From the NCBI RefSeq assembly GCF_003255815.1, contig NC_037670.1:63442031-63506030 (forward strand): 64,000 nt of DNA, read 5' to 3'. A program made the position numbers and the translations under genes. The notes under the pieces are model-generated. The model did not search any database, was not told the DNA's origin, and saw nothing but the letters and a program-made list of their open reading frames with translations. Positions 13,373 to 24,445 of the stretch are shown here, piece after piece. How positions within the stretch are numbered: the stretch's first letter is position 1; each line of letters opens with the position of its first letter. This DNA comes from Theropithecus gelada (Eukaryota > Chordata > Mammalia > Primates > Cercopithecidae).

Positions 13373-14220
13373 AAATACATACATACTTAGATATGTGCAT
13401 ATGTGCATACATAAGCCATTGTAACTAAACCTCTTGAGATTTGATGAAGATTTCAATGATTCTATAGATAAATTCATGGAAAGGTAGAATCTCTAAAATA
13501 TTGAGTCTTCCAATCTATGAACATGCTTTTCTTCATTTATATAACTTCTTTTAAAATACTTTAACAACATTGAATAATATTAATAAAAGTTTTTATGAAT
13601 ATCTTTCACATATTTGTTAGATTTATTCCTAGATACTTTATAGTTTTGATAGTATTGTACCTCTTTTAAACTTCTTTATCTGATAGGTAAATATGAAAAT
13701 AATTTTTGGACATTGATTTTATATCTAGTTTCCATGTTATATACTTCTATTCATTATAATTCTTCACCTGTATCTTTTAAATTTTCTATTATGCAATCAA
13801 ATAATCTATGAGAGAGATAATTTTGTTTTTTTTCTTTCTGATTCACATTAATTTTAAATTTTTTCTTGTACTCTATAGTACTAGCTAAAAAATTTAGTCT
13901 ACTTTTAAATAGCGGTGGTAAACAGACATCCTCATCTGGTTCCTTAATCTCAAAGTCAGTTTTTGATGCTGATATTCTTTATCTGGTAAAGGAAGGTCTT
14001 ATTTTTTAATCTAATTTGCCAAGAGTCATTATTTTGCTTTTGTCTATTTAATTTCAAGATGAAGATAATATTTTATAAATTTGTTTCTGCACTTATTGGG
14101 ATGACCAAAACATTTGATACCTTAATCTGTTAATGTTAATGTGTGTAATACTAATTAATGTTTTAAAATGTCAAATCTATGTTACGTATCTGGAATAAGT
14201 TTACTTGATCATGGTGCATC

Positions 14221-14524
14221 TTTTTTTTTTTTTTTTTTTTTTTGAGACGGAGTCTCGCTCTGTCACCAAGACTGGAGTGCAGTGGCCCGATCTCAGCTCA
14301 CTGCAAGCTCCACCTCCCGGGTTCCCGCCATTCTCCTGCCTCAGCCTCCCGGGTAGCTGGGACTACAGGCGCCCGCCACCTCACCCGGCTAGTTTTTTGT
14401 CTTTTTTAGTAGAGATGGGGTTTCACCGTGTTAGCCAGGATGGTCTTGATCTCCTGACCTCGTGATCCGCCCGTCTCGGCCTCCCAAAGTGCTGGGATTA
14501 CAGGCTTGAGCCACCGCGCCCGGC
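14221..14524 (-). mobile_element. Young AluY of Old World monkey type, antisense
   Basis: Near-consensus full-length Alu on the minus strand, with a pure T-run at 14221-14243. Bases diagnostic of macaque/baboon AluY lineages as I know them: caggcttgagccaccgcgcc at the right end and gcccgccacctcacccggct in the left monomer. CpGs are largely intact, so it is recent. It sits in the ancient antisense L1. The target duplication is not clear because the flanks are A/T-rich. Confidence 0.93.
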
Positions 14525-14640
14525 ATACATTATTCTATCTAGTTTGTTAATATTTTGTATATATTTTTGTATTCATATTAATAAGTAATATTGGCCTTTC
14601 TTATACTGCTTTTAGTTTATACTGTTTTACCTGCAGTGAT

Positions 14641-14868
14641 TTACATTTAGACCACTAAAAAGATGTTCAGTGCAGATCAATGTAAATGACTAAAGAAGTA
14701 CTTATGGCCTTTATTAATTTGAGAGAATTTAGTAAAGGAACACAACTTTGTGTCCACAAATATGATAGCTTAGATGTAATGAAAAAACTCCTTGAAATAC
14801 ACAAATCTCAAAAAATCACATAAGGAGAAATAGATAATCAGAATAAGGATATATCCATTAAGGGACAT
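14641..14868 (+). mobile_element. Old sense L1M, 5' fragment of a split element
   Basis: From about 14733 the plus strand reads ORF2 just upstream of the RT core (tccacaaatatgatagctta, aaaaatcacataaggagaaa, agataatcagaataaggata), stopping at tatatccattaag near 14868. The expected next L1 words (attaataaccttcc) appear only at 21686. The element was therefore split by the younger L1 insertions between. 14641-14732 is unassigned. Confidence 0.75.
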
Positions 14869-14871
14869 ACC

Positions 14872-16690
14872 TCAAAATAATAAGAGCCATCTATGACAAA
14901 CAGCCAGCATCATAGTAAGTGGGCAAAAGATGGAAGCATTCCCCTTAAAAACTAGTATAAGATAAGAATGCCCTCTCTCACCACTCTTATTCAACATACT
15001 ATTGGAAGTTCTGTCCAGAATACTCAGGCAAGAGAAAGAAATAAAGGACATCCACATAGGAAAAGAGGAAGTCAAACTATCCCCGTTTGCAGATGACATG
15101 ATTCTATGTCATGAGAACCACATGATCTTAGCCCAAAAGTTCCTTAAGCTGATAAACAACTTCAACAAAGTCTCAGTATACAAAATAAACATATTAAAAT
15201 CACTAGCAGCTGGGCATGGTGGCTCATGCCTGTAATCTCAGCACTTTGGGGAGTCTAGGCAGGCAGATCACCTGAGGTCAGGAGTTCGAGACCAGCCTGG
15301 CCAACACGATGAAACTCCATCTCTACTAAAAAAAAAAAAAAAAAAAAAAAAATTGGCCGGGTGTGGTGGTGGTGAATGCCTGTAATCCCAGCTACTTGGG
15401 AGGCTGAGGCAGGAGAATCACTTGAACTTGGGAGGTGGAAGTTGCAGTGAGCCAAGATTGTGCTGTTGCACCTCCAAGAGTGAGACTCTGTCTCAAAAAA
15501 AAAAAAAAAAACAAACAAAAAGAAAAGAAAATTACTGGCATTCCTGTACACCAACAACAGCCAAGCCAAGTGCCAAATCAGGAATGCAATCTCATTCACA
15601 ACTGCCGCAAAAAGAATAAAATATCTAGGAATACAGCTAAGCAGCGAGGTGAAAGATCCCTACAACGAGAGTTATAAAACACTGCTCAAAGAAATGAGAT
15701 GACATAAACAAATGGAAAAACATCCTATGCCCATGGATAGGAAGACTCAATATAGTTAAAATGGCCATGGTGCTCAAAGCTATTTATAGATTCAATGATA
15801 TTCCTATCAAACTAACAATGACATTTTTTCACAGAAGTAGAAAAAAAATCAAAATTCACATGAAACCAAAAACAACAACAACAACAAAAAACCTCAATAG
15901 CCAAGACAATCTGAGGCAAAAAGAACAAAGCTGGAGGCATCACACTACCTAACTTCAGACTATACTATGGGGCTACAATAACCAAAACATCATGGTACTG
16001 GTACAAAAACCAACACACAGACGGATGGAACAGAATAGGGAGCCTAAAAGTAAGACCACACACCTACAACCATCTGATCTTCAACAAAGGTGACAAAACC
16101 AAGCAATGGGAAAGGACTCAAGGACCTATTCAATAAATGGTTCTGAAATAACTGGCTAACCACATGCAGAAGACTGAAATTGGACCCCTTCTTCACACCA
16201 TAAACAAAAATCAACTCAATATGGATTAAATATCTAATTAAACTGAAGAGCTTCTGCAAAACAAAAGAAACTATCAACAGAGTAAACAGACGACCTACAG
16301 AATGGGAGAAAATGTTTGCAAACTATGTATCTGACAAAGGTCTAATACACAGCATCTACAAAGGACTTACATAAATTTTCAAGAAAGAAAACAAATGAAA
16401 AAAGTGAAAATATCTGTTCATGTCCTTTGCCCATTAAAAAATAGGTAAAGGGTATGAGCGGACACTTTTCAAAAGAAGACATACATGTGGCCAACAAGCA
16501 TATGAAAAAAAGCTCAATATCACTGATTATTAGAGAAATGCAAATCAAAACCACAGTGAGATGCCATCTCACACCAGTCAGGATGGCTATTAGTAAAAAG
16601 TCAAGAAATCACAGAGGTTGGCGAGGTTGCAGAGAGCAGCAAATGCTTGTATACTGTTGGTGGGAGTGTAAATTAATTCAACCATTACAT
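14872..16690 (+). pseudogene. L1 ORF2 remnant (RT palm to C-terminal part)
   Basis: Plus-strand codons 15002-15208 read MEVLSRILRQ, then KEEVKLSPFADDM with the catalytic FADD at 15086-15097. The segment is stopped by the Alu at 15209. After the Alu, thumb and C-terminal pieces continue in several frames (for example KAIYRFNDIPIKL from about 15776, and the FSKEDIHVANKHMKKSS block near 16470). Frameshifts, a CAA expansion at 15870-15886, and the deletion near 16690 make it nonfunctional. Endonuclease and linker domains are absent because the copy is 5'-truncated. Confidence 0.85.
15209..15527 (+). mobile_element. AluS, sense, with expanded middle A-run
   Basis: Full dimer flanked by a slightly diverged 13-bp target duplication: aaaatcactagca (15196-15208) and aaaattactggca (15528-15540). 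The A-rich linker between monomers has grown to about 25 A (15329-15353). The right arm has lost part of the cactgcactccagcctgg block near 15470. Tail is A-rich with caaac interruptions. Confidence 0.95.
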
Positions 16691-16718
16691 AAGGCTAAAA
16701 GAGCTAAAAGCAGAATTA

Positions 16719-16767
16719 TTATTTTGGTGCAAAAGTAATTGCGGTCTTTGCCATTACTTTTAATGGC
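16719..16767 (+). mobile_element. MADE1 (mariner-derived MITE), half element
   Basis: The words ttggtgcaaaagtaattgcg and ttgccattacttttaatggc are the first arm and palindromic centre of the 80-bp MADE1. A TA dinucleotide precedes it (16717-16718), as expected for mariner targets. The second arm is missing: at 16768 the sequence changes straight to L1 3' UTR. About 49 of 80 bases remain. Confidence 0.93.
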
Positions 16768-17008
16768 TAAATGATGAGAACACATGGACACAAAGAGGGG
16801 AACAACAGACACTGGGCCTACCTGAGGGTGGAGGGTCAGAGGAGTGAGAAGGTCAGGAAAAAAAAGAAATGAAAATGAAACTATTGGTTACTAGACTTAG
16901 TAGGTGGGTGATGAAATAATCTGTACAGCAAACTCCTGAGACAGGAGTTACCTATATTACAAACCTGCACATATAACCCTGAACCTGAAATAGAAATTAA
17001 AAAAATAA

Positions 17009-17164
17009 ATTTTGTTTAATTTTGAAGAGAAATTTAAAATTAGTAGGATGAAAATTATCAAAAAATAATAAAATATAATTTCCATAACTGAACAACTTGA
17101 GTTTCCAGATGAAAAGAGACCACAAAATGACCAATCTAATGATTATATAAATTAATTAATTTAT
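17009..17164. other. Spacer between two opposed L1 elements
   Basis: About 155 AT-rich bases between the 3' ends of the sense and the antisense L1PB-type elements. Not recognised; it could be remaining old L1M flank. Confidence 0.4.
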
Positions 17165-17521
17165 ATACTGCACACAACGTGTAGTCCCCAACCCCCATCC
17201 CACCCTTTCCCTGTGTCCCCAAAGTCCATTGTGTCATTCTATGCCTTTGGAACCTCATAGCTTAGCTCCCACTTATAAGTGAGAACATACAATATTTGTT
17301 TTTCCATTCCTGAGTTGTTACTTCACTTAGAATAATGGTCTCCAACTCCATCCAGGTTGCTGCAAATGCCATTATTTCATTCCTTTTTATGGCTGAGTAG
17401 TATTCCACGGTGTATACATACCACAATGTCTTTATCCACTCATTGATTAATGAGCATATGGGCTGGTTCCATATTTTTGCAATTGTGAATTGTGCTGCTA
17501 TAAACATGTGTGTGCAAGTAT

Positions 17522-18810
17522 CTCACTGTTTGTTATTGATTATTGGTCTGTTCAGAGTTTGTATTTCTTCCTGGTTTAATCTAGGACGGTTGTGTATTTC
17601 CAGGAATTTATCCAACCCCTCTAGATTTTCTAGTTTATGAGCATAAAGGTGTTCATAGCTTTGAATAATCTTTTGTATTTCTGTGGTAGTGGCTGTAATA
17701 TCTTCTGTTATTCTGTAATATCTTGTTCTGTAATATCTTCTGTTTCATTTCTAATTGAGCTTATTTGAATCTTCTCTTTTATTTTCTTGGTTAATCTTGC
17801 TAATGGTCTATCAATTTTGTTTATCTTTTGAAGGAATTAGTTCTTTGTTTCATTTATCTCTTGTATTTTTTTTGTTTCAATTGCATTTAGCTCTGCTCTG
17901 ATCTTTGTTATTTCTTTTCTTCCACTGGTTTGGGGTTTGATTTGTTCCTGTTTCTCTAGTTCCTTGAGGTGTGACCTTAGATTGCTTTCTGTTTTCTTTG
18001 TGTTCTTTCAGACATTTCACCCAACAATCACTCAAGAGCAGGTTATTTAATTTCCATGTATTTACACGGTTTTGAGGGCTCCTTTTGGAGTTGATTTCCA
18101 ATTTTATTCCACTGTGGTTTGAGAGAGTACTTGATATAATTTTGATTTTCTTAAATTTATTGAGACTTGTTTCGTGGTATATCATATGCTCTACTTTGGA
18201 GAATGTTCCATGTGCTAATTCATAGAATTTATATTCTGCAGTTGTTAGGTAGAATGTTCTGTAAATATCTGTTGAATCCATTTGTTCTAAGGTATAATTT
18301 AAATACATTGTTTCTTTGCAACGTTCTCTCTTGATGACTTGTCTAGTGCAGTCAGGGGAGTATTAAAGTTCTCCACTGTTATTGTGTTCCTATTTACCTC
18401 ATTTCTTAGGTCTAATAGTAATTCTTTTATAAATTTGGGAGCTCCAGTGTTAGGTGCATATATATTTAGGATTGTGATTATTTTCCTGTTGGACAAGTCC
18501 TTTTATAAGTTTATAATGTCCCTCTTTGGTCTTTTCTATTTGCTGTTGCTTTAAAGTTTGTTTTGTGTGATATAAGAATAGCCACTCCTGCTCACTTTTG
18601 GTGTCCATTTGCATGAAATATCTTTTCCCACCCCTTTCCCTTGAGATTATGTGTCCTTATGTGTTAGGTGAGTCTCTTGAAGACAGCAGATACTTGCTTG
18701 GTGAATTCTCATCCTTTCTACCATTCTGTGTCATTTAAGTGGAGCGTTTAGGCCATTTACATTCAACATCAGTATTGAGATGTGAGATACTATTCTATTT
18801 ATGCTAGTTG
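17522..18810 (-). pseudogene. L1 ORF2 N-terminal (endonuclease) remnant
   Basis: Minus-strand frames show the AP-endonuclease-like domain: ITILNIYAPNTGAPKFIKEL around 18380-18475, with the conserved NIYAPN block, then the position of the GDFNTPL catalytic motif reads ENFNTPL, so the active-site aspartate is replaced by asparagine. Farther on come QMDSTDIYRTFY and AHGTFSKVEHMI (18180-18300), the end of the endonuclease fold, and KLNNLLL. A frameshift near 18305 splits the two frames. The RT domain is deleted. In a live element this domain nicks the genomic target; this copy cannot. Confidence 0.85.
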
Positions 18811-18908
18811 CTGCCTGAATGCCTTAGGTTTTTTTTTTTTTTTTTCATTGTGTTTTTGTTTTATAGGTCTTGTGAGATTTCTGTTTTAAGGAGGTTCTAT
18901 TTTGGTGT

Positions 18909-19848
18909 ATTTCAAGGAATTATTTCAAGGTTTAGAGCTCCCTTTAGCAGATCTTGTAATGCTGGCTTGGTAGTGGTGAATTCTTTCAGCATTTGTTTGT
19001 CTGAAAAACACTGTATCTTTCCTTCATTTATGAAGCTTACTTTTATTGGATATAAAATTATTGAATGATAATTATTTTGTTTAACTAGCCTAAAGATACG
19101 GCCCCAATCCCTTCTAGTTTGTAGGGTTTCTGCTGAGAAATCTGCTGTTAATCTAATAGGTTTTTCGTTATATGTTACCCGATGCTTTTGCCTCACAGCT
19201 CTTAAAATTCTTTCCTTCATCTTGACTTTAGATAACCTGATGACTATGTGCCTAGGAAATTATCTTTTTGCAATAAATTTTCTTGGTGTTCTTTGAGCTG
19301 CTTGTATTTAGATGTCTACATCTCTAGCACGGTCTGGGAAGTTTTTCTTGATTATTCCCTCAAATATGTTTTCCAAACTTTTAGATTTGTACTATTCCTT
19401 GGCAACATGAATTATTCTTAGATTTGGTTGTTTAACATAATCCAAAACTTCTTGGAGACTTTGTTCATTTTTTCTATATATATACTCTCTTTTTCTTTTT
19501 CTTTTTTTTTATCTTTGTCAGATTGGGTTAATTCAAAAGCCTTGTCTTCAAGCTCTGAAGTTCTTTCTTCTACTTGGTCAATTCTATTGCTGAGACTTTC
19601 CATTATATTTTACATTTCTCTAATTGTGTCCTTCATTTCCAAAAATCGTGATTGTTTTTGATGTATGCTATTTATTTCACTGAAGATTTTTCACTTCATA
19701 TCTTGCACGAAGAATTTGATTTCATTAAGTAGGACTTCACCTTTCTCTGGTCCCTCCTTGATTAGCTTAATAATCCACCTTCTGAATTCTTTTTCTGGCA
19801 ATTCTGAGTTTTGTTTGTTTGTTTGTTTGTTTCTTAGTTTGGATCCAT
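18909..19848 (-). pseudogene. L1 ORF1 remnant
   Basis: The ORF1 start is probably the minus-strand ATG at 19846-19848 (reads M-D-P-N). The following (gttt)n tract at 19811-19834 encodes a KQTN-type run. A coiled-coil segment reads LSNRIDQVEERTSELEDKAF near 19540-19600. The C-terminal domain is open for about 100 codons (18912-19220): KERILRAVRQKHRVTYNEKP, RLTADFSAETLQTRRDWG, and DKQMLKEFTTTKPALQDLLK. Frameshifts between the blocks and a T-run at 19503 break it. ORF1p is the RNA-binding chaperone of L1; the RRM region is the most damaged part. Confidence 0.87.
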
Positions 19849-21366
19849 TGCTGGTGACCTAGTGGGATATTTTGATGGGGTGGCAGGTGGATTAAAGAAC
19901 CTTGTTTTGTCATATTTACGAGATTGTTTTTCTGGTTCCTTTTCATTTGGGTAGACTATGTCAGAGGGAAGATCTGGAACTTAAGGGCTACTGTTCAGAT
20001 TCTTTTGTCCCCTGGCATGCTCCCTTCATGTGGGGCTTCCCCACTTCCCCTAGAGATGTGGCTTCCTGAGAGCCACACTACAGTGATTGTTATTTCTTTT
20101 CTGGATGTAGCCACCCAGCAGAGCTACTAGGCTCTGGGTTGCTACGAGGGAGTGTCTTCATGGAGTCCTGTAATGTGATCCATTTTTAGGCGTTTCAGCT
20201 GTGGATACCATCACCGGCTCCAGTGGAGGCGGTAGGAGAGTGAAATGGACTCTATGAGTCCACATGGCTGTAGTTTTGTTTACTGCACTACTTTTGTGTT
20301 GGTTGACCTCCAGCCAGGAGGTGGCACTTTCAAGAGCACATCAGTTGCAGCAATATAGGGAGGATCAGGTGGTGGGAGTTGGGGGGCAGGTCATAGAACT
20401 CCCAAGAGATTATGTCCTTTGTCTTCGGCTACAAGGGCAAGCAGAGAAGGACCATCAGGTGGGGGCAGGGTTAGGCATGTCTGAACTTAGACTCTCCTTG
20501 GTAGGGCTTGTTGTGGCTGCTTTGGGGATGGGGGTATGGCTCTCAGGCCAATGGAATTATATTCGCAGGGTGATTATGGCTGCCTCTGCTGCCTCACACA
20601 GGTTGCCAGGGAAGTGTGGGAAAGCCGGCAGTTACAGTGCTACCTAGCTCCCATGCAGCCCAATAGGCCGGTCTCACTCCCACTGTGCCCCCACAACAGC
20701 CCTGAGTTTATTTCCAGGCAGCAGGTGAGCAGGGCTGAGAACTTGCCGCAGACTACCAGCCTCCTGGCTGAGAAAGCAAGCAGGGCTTCCATGTTTCATG
20801 CCTCCCTGCCTGCCATGACTTCTTTGCTGGGTCTACTACTCCCAGTTTGCCCCCTCCACCAGGTTCTGTCCAGCAAACCTTGCATTTGTTCGAAATTGTT
20901 ACAAAGTTCAGCTGGAAGTTTCTTTCTCACTGTGGTTTCTTCCCAGTTCCTCTGGGAGCCTTCCCCAAGGATCCTTGTGAAACAAACCCAGAAATGGCTT
21001 CCCTGGGGACTTAGAATGCCCATGGGGTTCTTTCCACTGCTTTTCGAACCCTTTTATTTCACTCAGCTCTCTAAATTTGTCTCAGCTCCAGGTGAAGTCC
21101 AACCCTTTTCCCATGATCTGGACCTTCAGGTTCCTCAGTGAGGGTACATGTTCAGGGGCAGACAATCAATCCCCCTTTCGCACTTCCATGCTTTGGGCAC
21201 TCACAGTTTTTTGGTTGTCTCCAAGGGCCTGCAGCAGCAATCCATTTCCTTCAAAGGGTCTGTGGATTCTCTCTGCTTTCCTAGTATTTTCCTGCGGCAG
21301 TTCTTGGAGCAAAAGTTCATAATGTGAATCTCCACATGCTGCTCTGTCTGTCCGAGTCCAAGAGTA
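19849..21366 (-). promoter_or_regulatory. L1PB-type 5' UTR (internal promoter region), antisense
   Basis: GC-richer block upstream of ORF1 on the minus strand; in live elements the L1 5' UTR holds the sense promoter and an antisense promoter. Words such as gaaatggactctatgagtcc and gaacttttgctccaagaact (complement, at the outer end) fit L1PB-age 5' UTRs. The plus strand here holds open frames of 127 codons (20264-20647) and 201 codons (20536-21141) that read outward. Activity today is unlikely but not excluded. Confidence 0.75.
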
Positions 21367-21371
21367 GATTT

Positions 21372-21490
21372 TAAATAGTTTGTATGTTAATTTATTGGAT
21401 GTAGCCATTTCACAATGTATACATATTTCAAAATATCATCTTTGACAACATAACTATATACAATTTTTATTTTTTAATTGAAAGGCCAAT
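21372..21490 (+). mobile_element. L1MA/L1MB 3' UTR fragment, sense
   Basis: ttgtatgttaatttattgga, cacaatgtatacatatttca and atatacaatttttatttt are in the order of the 3' UTR end of L1MA/MB elements. It is a small fragment right next to the 5' end of the antisense L1PB. 21491-21667 after it is unassigned. Confidence 0.6.
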
Positions 21491-24206
21491 TATTTAAAAA
21501 AAATCATTTTGAAAATTCATGTGAAAACAAGTTAAAAAAAGGTTTTGAAAGAAAATGGTTGATTATAGTCTGCTAGATAGATTGATCTATGAAAAATATA
21601 ATTGAATATCAGCTGGCGAAAGACACTCTTATAGTTGCTATGAAAGATGTTAAAAAGTTTAAGAGAAAAAAAGAATTTAAATCAGAAATTAATAACCTTC
21701 CAAAAAAGTAATGATCAGGACAAAATAGTTTCAGTGGTGAATTCCACCAATCACTGAAGAAAGAAATGTTATTAATTCTCCACCAATTGTCTTCATAATC
21801 TATTCCAGAAAATATAAGCAGAGGAAATATTTCCTAACTTTTTCTATGAAACTAATATTACACAAATACCAAAACGATATAAAAGCATTACAATAAAGGA
21901 AAACTTAAGACGAATACCTCTCATGAACATCAATCCAAAATTCCTCAGCAAAATATTAGCCAACTGAATCTAACAATTTATAAAAAGAATTATTAACTGC
22001 AACCAAGAAAAGTTTATTCCTGTTATTGAAGGCTGGTTCAGCATTAGCAATTTAGTCAATGTGATCCACTCTATCAATAGGCACAAGAGGAAAAATCACA
22101 TACTTTTTTTCAGTTCATGCAGAAAAATCATTTGACAAAATCTAACATCCATTCACAATAAAAACTCTAAGTAAAATAGAAATTTAGAAACAACTTCCTA
22201 AACTTGATCCCTAGAATACCTCCAAAAATATGCAGCTAATGTCATACTTAACAATATGAGACTGGATGTTTCCTAAGGAAATAGAAAGTATACATATTTG
22301 GAAGGAAGAAATAAAACTGCTTTTGTTTGCAGATGGCATGATTGTCTACATGGAAAAACCCAAACAACAGATAGAAAACTTCCTGGAACTAATAAGCAAT
22401 AGAAATTTCACAGGATATAAAGTTAATATGTAAGAGTCAGTTGCTTTCCTACATATCAGCAACACACAGTTGGAATTTGAAATTTTAAAAAATGTCATTT
22501 TACAATAGCACCAAAAAAGAAACATATAAATTTAACAAATTATGTATAGGATCTTATATGGAGAACTACAAAACTCTGATAGAAGAAATAAAAGAAGATC
22601 CAAATAAATAGAAGATGTTCTGTGTTCATGGATTAAAAGATTCAATATTGTTAACATGTCTTTCCAAATTTGATCTAAAGATCCAATAAAATCCAAAACA
22701 AAATTCTTACAAGCTATTTTGTAGATATCTACACACTGACTGTAAAATTTATATGGAAAGTCAAAAGACCTGGAAAGCCAAACGACATTAAAGAAGAGCA
22801 AAGTTGAAGGACTCATACTACCCATTTTCAAGAATTATTTTAAAGCTACAGTAATTAAAATGGTATTATGATAATGGAGAAAGAATAGGCAGACCAACAG
22901 AAAAGAACTGGGAGGTCTGAAATGGACCCATACACACATTGACAATGAAGCAAAGGCAATTCAATTGAGAACAGGTACTCTTTTCCACAAATGTGAAAAA
23001 ATGAGAACTTGGAGACAGACTTTATATCTTGCACAAAAATTAACTCAAAATTTATCATAGATATTCTATGTTAACATATCTAAATGTGAAATGCAAAACT
23101 ATAAAACTTCTAGAAGAAAAAACTGTAGAAAATCTAGGTAATCTTGAGTTTCATGATGTGTTTTAAACAACACCACCAAAAGCTTGATCCAAAAAAGAAA
23201 ATTTGGTAAGTTGTATTTAACAAAATTGAAAACTTCTGTTCTGTGGAAGACACTGTTGAAAGAATAACAATACCAATTATATGCAGGGAAAAATGTTTTC
23301 TGAATACATATCTGATACATGACATGTCAAAAATATGTGGAGAACTATTAAACTTCAACAATAAGGAAACAACCCAATTTTTAAAAAAATGGACAAAAGA
23401 TGTGAGCAGACAACTCACCAAACTAAGTAGATGGATGGCAAATTAGTATATAAAAGAATGCTTACATCGTGTATCAGTAGGGGATTGCAAATTAAACAAC
23501 GATGAGATACTGCCACACAGCTTTTAGAATGGCTAAAGTCCCAATCACTGACAATACCAAATGCTGACGTGGAGCCACAGAAACTCTCATTCATTACTGG
23601 TGAAATTCAGATTGCTACAGCCACTTTAGAAAACAGTCTGGCAGTTTCTAACAACTTAAAAATAGACTTATACTCCAGAAATCATGTTCCTAGGTATTTA
23701 CGCAAATGAATTAAAAACATGTCCACATTAAAACATTCACAGAAATGTTTAAAGTAGCTTTATTTATAATTGTAAAAACTGAGAGCAACTAAGATGTCCT
23801 TTAATAGGTGACTGGATATACAAACTGTGGAATATAGACAATGGTATATTATTCAGTGAGAAAAAGAAATGAGTAATCAAGCTACAAAAGGCACGTATGA
23901 AACTTCAGTACATATTACTAATAGATAGAGATGAATTTCAAAGAGCCAGATACTGTATGATTCCAACTATGTGATATTCTAGAAAAGTCAATCTATAGAT
24001 ATAGTAAAGAGATAAGTGGTTAACAGGAGTTTGGTTCAGGAGAGGGTTGAATAGGTGAAGGAAAGGATGTTTTAGGGCTCTGAAACTATGCCGTATTATA
24101 CCATCATGGCAGACACATGACAGTAAGCATTTGTCAAAACCCATAGAACTTTATAGTACAGGGAATAATCTTAATGTATTAAAAATTAATTTTAAAAATA
24201 ATGTAT

Positions 24207-24445
24207 TGAGCCCAAAAGTTTGAGACCAGTCTAGGAAGCACAGGCAACCCCTGTCTCCACAAAACATAGAAAAAAAAATTAGTTATGTATGGTGGCATGC
24301 CCTGGCTACTTAGGAGGCTGAGATGGGAGGATCGCTTGAGCCCAGGAGGTCAAGGCTGTAGTGAGCTGGAATTGTGCCACTGTACTCCAGCCTGGGTGAT
24401 ACAGCAGTCTCAAAAGAAAAAAAAAAAAAAAAAAAGAGAACAAGA
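24207..24445 (+). mobile_element. AluJ, sense, 5'-truncated
   Basis: Starts inside the left monomer (gcccaaaagtttgagaccag) and continues through the right monomer (actccagcctgggtgataca) to an A-rich tail. Missing roughly the first 55 bases of Alu. Lies in the old L1M 3' UTR. Confidence 0.92.

Larger units (their letters stand above)
10701..14640 (-). mobile_element. Ancient L1 (L1ME/L1MC-like), antisense, heavily nested
   Basis: Minus-strand L1 3' end and ORF2 pieces at about 10701-11246, 11648-11718, 12332-13080, 13373-14220 and 14525-14640. Recognisable words are atttgattttacctggtttt near 10869, ctaatctactgttgatggaa near 11056 and tgttgagcatattttcatgt near 12408. It is split by an MST-like LTR, an MLT2 LTR, an AluJ and an AluY, giving a clear order of insertion. 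No frame of ORF2 survives. Confidence 0.75.
14869..17008 (+). mobile_element. L1PB/L1MA-type element, sense, with internal deletion
   Basis: Begins abruptly inside the RT palm (catacctcaaaataataagag), so it is 5'-truncated, and runs to a 3' UTR (gaacacatggacacaaagag, tgaaataatctgtacagcaa, cctgcacatataaccctgaa) with a short A-rich end. An Alu lies at 15209-15527. The last several hundred bases of ORF2 are missing at 16690-16768, where a half MADE1 element sits. It entered the old L1M whose halves are at 14733-14868 and 21668-26390. Confidence 0.88.
17165..21366 (-). mobile_element. L1PB-type element, antisense, full 5' end but internal ORF2 deletion
   Basis: On the minus strand the element starts at about 21366 (ctcttggactcggacagaca), with a GC-richer 5' UTR of about 1.5 kb (19849-21366), then ORF1 (about 19848 to 18909), the endonuclease part of ORF2 (about 18810 to 17522), and, after a jump at about 17521, the last part of ORF2 plus the 3' UTR (17521 to 17165). 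About 2 kb holding the RT core is missing. Its 5' end is complete, unlike nearly all other L1s here, so it was a full-length insertion that later suffered a deletion. Confidence 0.88.

Noticed and set aside
15422..15677. Lysine-rich plus-strand frames
   Set aside because: Alu right arm plus A-tail read-through into L1; not a gene.
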